From Saccharomonospora cyanea NA-134 (GTDB lineage Bacteria > Actinomycetota > Actinomycetes > Mycobacteriales > Pseudonocardiaceae), in the NCBI RefSeq assembly GCF_000244975.1, contig NZ_CM001440.1:5297340-5361339 (forward strand): 64,000 bases of DNA, in the 5' to 3' direction. Below are positions 57,257 through 64,000 of this stretch, one piece after another; position 1 is the stretch's first letter, and the number at the start of each line of letters is the position of its first letter. Below the pieces are notes generated by a model. That model searched no databases, was not told the origin of the DNA, and saw nothing but the letters and a program-made list of their open reading frames with translations. The translations under genes and the position numbers were made by a program.

Positions 57257-60242
57257 GTGAACGACCAGGGAAACCATCACTGGCCGGAGGACGAACCGGG
57301 CGAGACGCGGTGGCCCGGCGCCGAGGGGCCGGGCGGCAGGTCCGCCGGCCCTCAGTGGCCGGCGAGCGACGACCGCCCGCGCGCACCTCGCCCTCCGGAA
57401 CGCCGTCCCCCTCGACCGGCGCAGCCGGGTCGGCCCCCGCGGCCGCCCCAGGGCGCTCCACCGACCGGTGCGCGGCAACCGGAGCGGCAGCGTCCTCCTC
57501 AGAACCCGCAACGCCCACCACAGCCGTCACAGCCGCCTCAGGCAGGGCAGCCGCGACCCGGCGGTCCGGACCAGCGACCCGCAGGCCGTGGCCCCCGCCC
57601 CCAGGGCGCGCCGGGTGAACGCCCCCTGCCCCCCGCCGGACGCAGGCAGCCGCCCCAGTCGACCGCGCGTTCCGCGAGCGGTGGCCCACCGCAGGGCGGC
57701 CGATAGGCCGAGCGCGCCTCCCGGTGGGCAACGTCCACCCCGGCGACCGGGCGAACGCCCCGGGGGACCCGCCGCGGCCGGCGCGGCAGCGGGCGCCGGA
57801 GCGCCGGCCTCCGGAGTCTCGGAGCGGGAACCCGAGCTCATCACCCACCGCGCGTACAACGGCACCACCGAAGGCCCCGGCGCCTACGACCAGTTCGACG
57901 ACGACGGCTTCGACAGCGGCGAACGCGTCGAGGACCGCCACTACGAACCCGGCCTCGACGACGTGGACGGCGACAGTGGTGACGGCGGTGACGGCGGTGA
58001 AGGTGGCGGCAAGAAGCGGAAGGGCAAGGCCGCCCTCACCCCGGCGCAACGCCGCAAGCGCCGCTGGAAGATCATCCGGCGCAGTCTCTACGCTTTCGTG
58101 GCCTTCTTCTTCGTGCTGCCCGCCACCGCGTTCGCCATCACCTACTTCCTCGTGGACGTGCCTTCGCCGGAGGACGTCGCCCAACAGCAGTCCAAGGTCG
58201 TCACCTACTACTACGCCGACGGCAAGACCGAGATGGGCCGCGACGTCCCGCCCGACGGCGGCAACCGCATCCTGCTCAAGCCCCACGAGATCCCGGACCA
58301 CGTGAAGCGCGCCGTCTACGCGGCCGAGGACGCCACGTTCGAGACGAACCCGGGCTTCGACATCAGCGGTATCCTGCGCGCGGTGTACAACCAGGCCACC
58401 GGCGGTGTCGGCGGCGGTTCCACCATCACCCAGCAGTACATCAAGAAGGCTACGGAGAACGAGGAGTACTCGCTCACTCGTAAGTGGACCGAGCTCGTCA
58501 AGGCGTTCAAGATGAGCAACGAGCAGTCCAAGGAAGAGATCATCACCGCCTACCTCAACACGATCTTCTTCGGCCGTAGCGCGTACGGCATCGAGACCGC
58601 GTCACAGGCGTACTTCGGGAAGTCGGCCAAGGAGATCAACGTCTCCGAGGCCGCGTTGCTCGCCGGCATGATCCAGCAACCGGGCCGCTCCGAGAAGCCG
58701 GAGGTCCGTCAGCAACGCTGGGACTACGTCATGAACCAGCTGGTGGCCAACGGCTGGCTCACCAAGGCCGAGCGCGACGCGGCGAAGCTGCCCGAACTCA
58801 TCCCGCTGGAGGACTCCAGGCCCGAGGCCATCAGTGGCCCCGAACTGTTCATCCAGCAGAAGGTCAAGCAGGAACTCGAGGCCAAGGGCTATCCGGAGGA
58901 GAAGCTGCAGGCCGGCGGCTACAAGGTCTACCTCACGATCGACCAGAAGGCCCAGGAAGCCGCCGAGAAAGCCGTCGAACAGGTCATGGAGGGCGAGGAT
59001 TCGAAGCTGATGGAGGCTCTCGTCGCCGTCGATCCCAAGACCGGCGGCGTGCGGGCCTACTACGGTGGTCCGTACGACTCCGAGGTGGCGGGCGGTCAGT
59101 ACGACTGGGCGTCGGCCCAACGGAACCCGGGCTCGTCGTTCAAGCCGTTCGACCTCGTCGCCCTGCTGAAGGAGGGCAAGGGACTCGGCGAGACCTACGA
59201 CGGCAGTTCGCCGAGGATGTTCGGCGACCGCAAGGTGCGGAACTCGGGCAACGAAAGCTGCGGCACCAACTGCACGGTCGAAGAGGCCATGAAGCGCTCC
59301 ATCAACACCGTGTTCTACGACATCGTCGTGAACGAGGTGGGACCGCAGGCCGTCGTCGACGCGGCGATGGCGGCGGGCATCCCCGAGAATGGCAACGGAG
59401 TCGACAGCAAGCCCACCATGCCGACCCTCGACGGCAACATCTCCATCGGCGGTGGCGACACGATGGTCTCGCCCCTGCACATGGCCGCCGCCTACGCCAC
59501 GTTCGCCGACAACGGCATGCGGCACGAGACGCACTTCGTCGCGAAGCTGACCACAGCGGACGGAGAGATCGTCTTCGACGAGACCTCGGAGGTCGCCACC
59601 GAGGGCGAGCCCGCCTTCTCCAGCGACCCGGCCGAGAGCAAGCAGATCGCGGGCAACGTCACCAAGTCGCTCATCCCCGTGCTGGAGTACTCCGAACTGA
59701 CCTGTGCGGGCGGACGCGCCTGCGCGGGCAAGACCGGTACGCACCAGTACGTGGACCCGGGTGGCGCCGTGGTCGATGAGAACGCCGAAGCCTGGATGGT
59801 GGGCTACAGTCCGCAGATCTCCGCCGCCGTGTGGGTGGGCACGGGCAGGAACGAGCCCATCCGGGACGCCGCGGGCAACCGGGTCTACGGCAGCGGGCTT
59901 CCGGGCGAGATCTGGAAGCTGTTCATGGACACCTACCACGAGGGCAAGCCGCTCCTGGAGTTCCCCGAGGTGGAGCCGATCGGCAAGATCCCCACCACAC
60001 CGGTTCCCGAACAGCCGGAGCAGAACACGGAGTCGACCACCACGCCGCCCACGGAGGAGTCGACCACCACGCCGCCCACGGACACCCCCGACAACACCAG
60101 CTCGTCATCGAACACGCCTCCCGAGTCGGAGGACGAGGACCCCGGCTACTCGAACCCCGGCGGGCCTCCCGAAGAGCCAGGCGGCGGTTGGGGGGACTGG
60201 TTCGGTGACCAGAACAACGGCAGAGGGGGCGGCGAGGAGTAG
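57257..60242 (+). pseudogene. ponA1: ponA1 bifunctional penicillin-binding protein, interrupted by an apparent frameshift
   Basis: A class A PBP that polymerises and cross-links peptidoglycan. Translation starts at GTG 57257 behind GGGAGGG; the Pro/Gly/Gln-rich cytoplasmic tail in that frame stops at TAG 57704-57706. The same Pro-rich style then continues in the next frame (about 57695 onward), which carries everything else: TM about 58090-58150, glycosyltransferase (EDATFETNPGFD, GGSTITQQ, QSKEEIITAYLNTIFFG), transpeptidase (SSFK, MKRSIN, AGKTGT) and a Thr/Pro/Glu/Gly-rich C-tail. Dropping one base near 57704 would fuse both into 994 residues. The second frame has no start with RBS, so this is either a sequence error or a real disruption. 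I label it pseudogene only for the frame break; the gene is essential-type and probably intact. Confidence 0.85.
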
Positions 60243-60289
60243 CCGACGGGGCCATAACCCCCTGAGCAGCGACACGTAACATTCGCGAC

Positions 60290-61894
60290 GTGTCCAGCGA
60301 TATCCATGGCCCGCCTTCTGCCCCGACGCCCGACACCGCGTCGCTGGACGCCACGCAGCGGGAGGTGCCGAGTTGGTCCGACCCACTCGCCCAGGCGGCC
60401 ACCCGCCCCCTGGGCGGACCGCTGGGCACGCACGCCGCTGTGGGCAGGCACTGGTTCTGGACACCGCTGCGGGTGTGCCTCCTGCTGGCCGTCCTCGCCC
60501 TGACCGCCGGCTGGTTCGGTAAGGCCGCGTGCATCCAGCAGTACGTCACCGACGACGGCGACGCCGAACTCGACTGGCGGTCGGGCAGGCAGTACGTGGC
60601 GATGTGCTACTCCGACATCGTCCCGCTCTACACCGCCGAACGGCTCGACGAGCCCGACTCCTTCCCCTACGCCACGAGCTGGGTGGAGAACGAGGGCACC
60701 GAGCACGAGCAGGTGCGGTACATGGAGTACCCGGTACTGAGTGGCCTGTTCCAGTGGGTCAACGCGAAGCTGACACACGGCTGGACCGCCGCGGCCGAGT
60801 CGGGCTGGCTGCCGGGTGCCCTGCCCGTGGCGGTGTACTTCAACATCACGGCCTTCTTCCTGTCGGCGGCGTGGCTCGTCACCGTGTGGGCGGTCGCCCG
60901 GACCGCGCGGCGCCGGGTGTGGGACGCCGCCATCGTGGCCGTGTCACCGCTCGTGGTGGTACACGCGTTCACGAACTTCGACGCCCTCGCCACCGCCGCG
61001 GCGGCCACGGGCCTGCTCGCCTGGTCGCGCAGGAAACCGGTGCTCGCCGGAGTGCTGCTGGGTGTCGGGGCGGCGGCGAAGCTCTACCCGCTGTTCTTCC
61101 TCGGCCCGCTGCTCGTGCTGTGCCTGCGGGCCGGGAAGATGAAGGCGTGGGGCAGCACCGCGGGTACCGCGGTGCTCACGTGGGGCGTCATCAACCTGCC
61201 CTTCATGTTGTTCCTGCGCGAGGGTTGGTCGGAGTTCTTCCGTCTCAACACCCAGCGGGACATGGACCCGGACTCGCTGTACAACGTCGTCTCGTACTTC
61301 ACCGGCTGGCAGGGCTTCGACGGGCCACTCGCGCCCGGTGAAGCTCCCACGGTGCTCAACACGGTGAGCGGGGCGCTCTTCCTCGCGCTGTGCGCGGGCA
61401 TCGCCTACGTGGGCCTCTCGGCTCCTCGCAGGCCCAGGGTGGCGCAGTTGTGCTTCCTCGTCGTGGCGGCGTTCCTGCTCACCAACAAGGTGTGGAGCCC
61501 GCAGTACTCGCTGTGGCTCGTGCCGCTGGCCGTGCTGGCACTGCCGCGCTGGCGGCTGCTGCTCGGCTGGATGGTGGTCGACGCGCTCGTGTGGGCGCCC
61601 CGGATGTTCTACTACCTCGGCACCGGCAACAAGGGCCTGCCGGAGGGCTGGTTCCTCGGCACGGTGGTCGTGCGCGACATCGTGGTGGTACTGCTCTGTG
61701 TACTCGTCCTGCGGGAGATCTACCGGCCTTCGCGTGACCTGGTGCGGGTCGCGGGCACGGACGATCCCACCGGTGGTGTACTGGACGGCGCCGAGGACTC
61801 CGTGGTGCTCAGGCCGCGGCGACGGCAGGGCGGGGAGAGGCCCGAGCGCGGCGATCACAGCCTCGCGCGCAGGAACTCGATGTCGGCCGCCTGA
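60290..61894 (+). CDS. GT87-family membrane glycosyltransferase (Rv0051 type)
   Basis: A 534-residue polytopic membrane protein with about 11 TMs of the DUF2029/GT87 (polyprenol-phosphate-mannose-dependent) type. Key positions: first TM LRVCLLLAVLALTAGWFGKA, an extracytoplasmic loop YMEYPVLSGLFQW, the NFDALATAAAATGLLAWSRR and GVGAAAKLYPLFFLGP helices typical of GT87, and KVWSPQYSLWLVPL. GTG 60290 follows TAACAT by 7 nt (leaderless). It lies 47 bp after ponA1. Its last 40 bp overlap the end of the convergent endonuclease gene. Probably adds mannose or another sugar to an envelope glycan; the acceptor is unknown. Confidence 0.88.
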   Translation: MSSDIHGPPSAPTPDTASLDATQREVPSWSDPLAQAATRPLGGPLGTHAAVGRHWFWTPLRVCLLLAVLALTAGWFGKAACIQQYVTDDGDAELDWRSGRQYVAMCYSDIVPLYTAERLDEPDSFPYATSWVENEGTEHEQVRYMEYPVLSGLFQWVNAKLTHGWTAAAESGWLPGALPVAVYFNITAFFLSAAWLVTVWAVARTARRRVWDAAIVAVSPLVVVHAFTNFDALATAAAATGLLAWSRRKPVLAGVLLGVGAAAKLYPLFFLGPLLVLCLRAGKMKAWGSTAGTAVLTWGVINLPFMLFLREGWSEFFRLNTQRDMDPDSLYNVVSYFTGWQGFDGPLAPGEAPTVLNTVSGALFLALCAGIAYVGLSAPRRPRVAQLCFLVVAAFLLTNKVWSPQYSLWLVPLAVLALPRWRLLLGWMVVDALVWAPRMFYYLGTGNKGLPEGWFLGTVVVRDIVVVLLCVLVLREIYRPSRDLVRVAGTDDPTGGVLDGAEDSVVLRPRRRQGGERPERGDHSLARRNSMSAA

Positions 61895-62625
61895 CCCTCC
61901 TGGGGCGTCTCCACGACCACCGGCGCACCGGCCTCCCGCGCCACCGCGACGAGCAGCTCCGGGTCGATGGTGCCCTCGCCACCGACGACGTTCGCATGGC
62001 GATCACGTTGCGAGCCGTGGCCGTCGCGTGAGTTGTTGAGGTGCACGAGGTCGATCCGTCCCGTGATCGCGCGCACGCGCTCCACCGTCTCCGACAGGTC
62101 CCAGCCCGCGGAGTGGGCATGGCAGGTGTCCAGGCAGAACCCCGCGCCGAAGTCGGCGACCTCGTCCCACAACCGGGCGAGCACGTCGAGGTCGCGGGCC
62201 ATGGCGCCTTCGCCGCCCGCCGTGTTCTCGATGAGCACGGGCACGCCGAACCCGCCCTGCTCCTCCTGTCGCTGGAAGAGCTTGCGCCAGTTCGCCAAGC
62301 CCTCGGCGGGGTCCTCGCCCCTGCGCACGTGCCCGCCGTGCACGATCAGTCCCCGCGCCCCCGTCTCGGCAGCGGCCGCGGCGTGCTGGGCGACCATCTT
62401 GCGCGAGGGGATCCGGATGCGGTTGTTGAGCGAGGCCACGTTGAGCACGTACGGCGCGTGGACGTACACCGCGACGCCCGCGTCGGCCAGCTCGGTCGCC
62501 TGCGGGTGCGGCTGCGGCTTCTTCCAGCTCTGCGGGTCGGCGAGAAAGAACTGCACCGATTCCGCGGCTCGTTCCCGAGCAGTCGTCAGGGGATCGTCAT
62601 CACGAACGTGCGCGCCGATCTGCAT
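61855..62625 (-). CDS. nfo: Endonuclease IV (deoxyribonuclease IV)
   Basis: A 256-residue TIM-barrel AP endonuclease that repairs abasic sites. Metal ligands appear in order: HAPYVLNVAS, IVHGGHV, LIENTAGG, LDTCHAHSAG, VHLNNS and SQRDRHANVVGGEG, with a late Glu in VVETPQEG. The product is slightly shorter than E. coli Nfo. ATG 62625 follows TACCCT (62637-62632) by 6 nt (leaderless); the longer frame upstream is not needed. Confidence 0.92.
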   Translation of the reverse strand: MQIGAHVRDDDPLTTARERAAESVQFFLADPQSWKKPQPHPQATELADAGVAVYVHAPYVLNVASLNNRIRIPSRKMVAQHAAAAAETGARGLIVHGGHVRRGEDPAEGLANWRKLFQRQEEQGGFGVPVLIENTAGGEGAMARDLDVLARLWDEVADFGAGFCLDTCHAHSAGWDLSETVERVRAITGRIDLVHLNNSRDGHGSQRDRHANVVGGEGTIDPELLVAVAREAGAPVVVETPQEGQAADIEFLRARL

Positions 62626-62757
62626 CACCCGAGGGTAACGATTCCCGGCTCGCGGAATCGAGTACCGTGACCGTGTCCCAGACATTTGACCAAGATCACA
62701 TCAACGGGAAATAGGGCGGGACGGGGACCGCACCCGAGAGTGAGGGCGACACGGCTC

Positions 62758-63516
62758 ATGGAAAGCGGGTATCGGCACATCAGGCGCATCGGCTCCACGG
62801 GACTGGCGCTGGCGGCAGCGGCGTGGCTGGTGTTTCCAGGCAGCGCGGCAGCACGGGAACTGGACCCCGTCTCCGCAGGTAGTTGCGCTACGAGACCGTC
62901 CGAGGAGAAGGACGAACCACCGTCGGAGAACCCCGACGAGCGGCCGACCGACACCGAGAGCGACCCCGACGACAGCGGCCTGTCGGTCTCGCTGTCCAGC
63001 ACCCTCCACCTCGGTGGAAAGAACACTTTGGTCGATCTCCTGAGTGGTGTCTGCGAGACCGGAAAGGACACCGTCGACGGACTCTTCGGACCCGTTCTCG
63101 GCGACGAAGAAACAACTTCTCCCAATCCGGGTGACACACCGCAGGATGAATTTGACGAAAATGATCTGAACGCGGGCACCGAAGCACCCCATTCGCTCCC
63201 CGCTCCGGAAACCACGGCCCCCGAGAACGTCTCGGAAGCAGCTCCGACGTCCCATCCGGCCGGCTCGCCTCCGGGCACCGGGGCCGTGGGCGGCGGCTGG
63301 GGAGGGGTGAGCGTCGACCGCGCGCCAGGCGCCATCGACGCACCGCCCACCCAGCAGGCCGAAGGGAGCACGTTCAGCGCCGCGCCCCACGACTCGCGCG
63401 CCTCGCACGACGTCAAGGCCGTCGAGCGGCTGCCGTTGCTGCTCGCGGTGCTGTCGGTGGTGCTCGTGGCCGCCGCGCTCGCCCACACGTGGGCACGGCG
63501 GACGCTGCTGCGCTGA
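62758..63516 (+). CDS. Secreted or surface protein with C-terminal membrane anchor, unknown family
   Basis: A 252-residue protein if started at ATG 62758; GTG 62740 and TTG 62686 are alternatives without a better RBS. Signal peptide residues 1-34 (basic start, then STGLALAAAAWLVFPGSAAA). The body is acidic and rich in Pro, Ser, Thr and Glu with two cysteines (about 42 and 97) that may bond. One short ordered stretch (GLSVSLSSTLHLGGKNTLVDLLSGV) is followed by a Gly-rich linker. Near the end LPLLLAVLSVVLVAAALAHTW is a TM with a short basic tail, so the protein may be anchored by it. Function not recognised. Confidence 0.75.
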   Translation: MESGYRHIRRIGSTGLALAAAAWLVFPGSAAARELDPVSAGSCATRPSEEKDEPPSENPDERPTDTESDPDDSGLSVSLSSTLHLGGKNTLVDLLSGVCETGKDTVDGLFGPVLGDEETTSPNPGDTPQDEFDENDLNAGTEAPHSLPAPETTAPENVSEAAPTSHPAGSPPGTGAVGGGWGGVSVDRAPGAIDAPPTQQAEGSTFSAAPHDSRASHDVKAVERLPLLLAVLSVVLVAAALAHTWARRTLLR

Positions 63517-63629
63517 CGGGCGCCGCTCGGGCCGGGGATGTAGTCCAGGTCACTGTGATCCGACGCGTCACCTTCCTCGGGTCCACGTCGTTGTGCTCAT
63601 CGACGCATCACCGACAAGGGAGGACATCC

Positions 63630-64000
63630 GTGCGAATCGGCTCCACCACTCTCACCCGGGTGGCTCGCCGAACGCTCGCCGCCACCACGGCCGCGGCCGT
63701 GATCGGTGGTGCGGCGGTCCTCTCCGCGGGCACGGCCTCGGCCGCCACCGTGACGGCGGACAGCTGCACCTCGGTGGTCGGCGGCCGGGTCGGTGACGTC
63801 GTGGTCGTGGACGGCGCCGCCGTGTCCGAGCTGGTGCGGCAGGGCGCCGAGGAGGCCAGGACCATCGTGGTCATCCACCACCTCACGATCTGGCCCAACC
63901 ACCTCGCCAGGGAGATGGAGGACGAACACGTCGAGGTCGGCACCGTTCCCGACCGGCGCACCAGTGCCATCGACGGGGAAGTGATCGGCGCGGCCGTCCG
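63630..64000 (+). CDS. Secreted protein of unknown family (5' part only)
   Basis: GTG 63630 sits 6 bases after GGGAGG (63618-63623) and opens a frame that runs off the window (123 codons visible). Residues 1-45 form a signal peptide: basic TRVARRTLAATTAA, then AAVIGGAAVLSAG, ending ASAAT. The mature part starts VTADSCTSVVGGRVGDVVVV, with at least one cysteine, and contains a segment rich in charged residues and two adjacent histidines (IVVIHHLTIWPNH). It has no match I recognise. It lies 113 bp after the preceding secreted protein on the same strand, with its own RBS. Confidence 0.75.
   Translation, partial: MRIGSTTLTRVARRTLAATTAAAVIGGAAVLSAGTASAATVTADSCTSVVGGRVGDVVVVDGAAVSELVRQGAEEARTIVVIHHLTIWPNHLAREMEDEHVEVGTVPDRRTSAIDGEVIGAAV

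Noticed and set aside
57257-57706. Separate small proline-rich gene upstream of ponA1
   Set aside because: Its frame ends abruptly where the same composition continues in the next frame, and the PBP has no start of its own; a single interrupted gene explains both.
1-64000. Biosynthetic gene cluster, prophage or integrative element
   Set aside because: No integrase, transposase, phage structural gene or NRPS/PKS/RiPP maturation enzyme is present; the exporters and regulators are scattered among core genes.

Overview
The window is about 70 % G+C, densely packed and strongly biased to G/C in third codon positions. It looks like the chromosome of a mycelial actinobacterium, most likely Pseudonocardiaceae (Saccharomonospora/Amycolatopsis type; inferred from gene content only). 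Several blocks match the oriC-proximal part of the Mycobacterium tuberculosis chromosome: a TetR gene with htdX-fabG4-fadA2, pckG, trmB, and ino1-padR-DUF5318-ponA1-GT87. This is mostly a core-genome window. I see no prophage, insertion sequence, CRISPR array, tRNA or rRNA.

Layout. 1-3.8 kb: the end of a thioredoxin/NHL protein, two tiny coupled ORFs, a small lipoprotein and a large beta-helical membrane protein. 3.9-6.4 kb: a polar amino-acid ABC importer. 6.5-7.9 kb: an M20 dipeptidase. 8.3-12 kb: branched-chain 2-oxoacid dehydrogenase (bkdABC). 12-16.4 kb: a pentapeptide-type membrane protein, a Nudix hydrolase, FxsA, TetR and a secreted hydrolase. 16.5-20.2 kb: a lipid module (HtdX, FabG4, FadA2) around a palindromic operator. 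20.3-22.1 kb: a DrrAB-type exporter. 22.1-30.5 kb: DoxX with a histone-H1-like tail, a secreted phosphodiesterase, an alpha-toroid protein, a lipoprotein, an atypical Nramp, an LLM oxidoreductase and GTP-dependent PEP carboxykinase. 30.8-35.7 kb: an acidic Asp/Gly-repeat protein, then an operon of two dynamin-like GTPases with a GrpE-like protein between them. 35.7-39.2 kb: a TetR-SDR pair and an ABC exporter behind a symmetric four-site element. 39.3-46.1 kb: an unknown protein, TrmB, and an FtsX/LolD-type transporter divergent from a NarL-type two-component system. 46.2-51.2 kb: an amidohydrolase, a GntR/YtrA-type ABC operon, an AraC/VOC pair and an SDR. 51.2-54.6 kb: PhoX with a candidate PHO box, and an MFS exporter. 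54.8-64 kb: ino1-padR, DUF5318, ponA1, a GT87 mannosyltransferase-like protein, endonuclease IV and two secreted proteins of unknown function.

How the genes work together. Carbon flow is a recurring theme: branched-chain keto-acid oxidation (Bkd), acyl-CoA beta-oxidation or chain modification (HtdX/FabG4/FadA2), and gluconeogenesis (PckG). Envelope work is the other: PonA1 peptidoglycan synthesis, GT87 glycosylation, inositol phosphate for phosphatidylinositol lipids, dynamin-like membrane remodelling and several exporters. Many genes start without a ribosome binding site, 6-7 nt behind a TANNNT box, which fits widespread leaderless transcription. Two further architectural signals recur: a dispersed palindrome with an AAGGCC core at operon ends, and clear dyad operators next to regulator genes.

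Most notable: the apparent frameshift that splits ponA1; the dynamin/GrpE-like operon; the four-site dyad at 37.25-37.31 kb; the palindrome plus hairpin at 25.1-25.2 kb, which may be a small RNA locus; and the two micro-ORFs at 0.86-1.10 kb.
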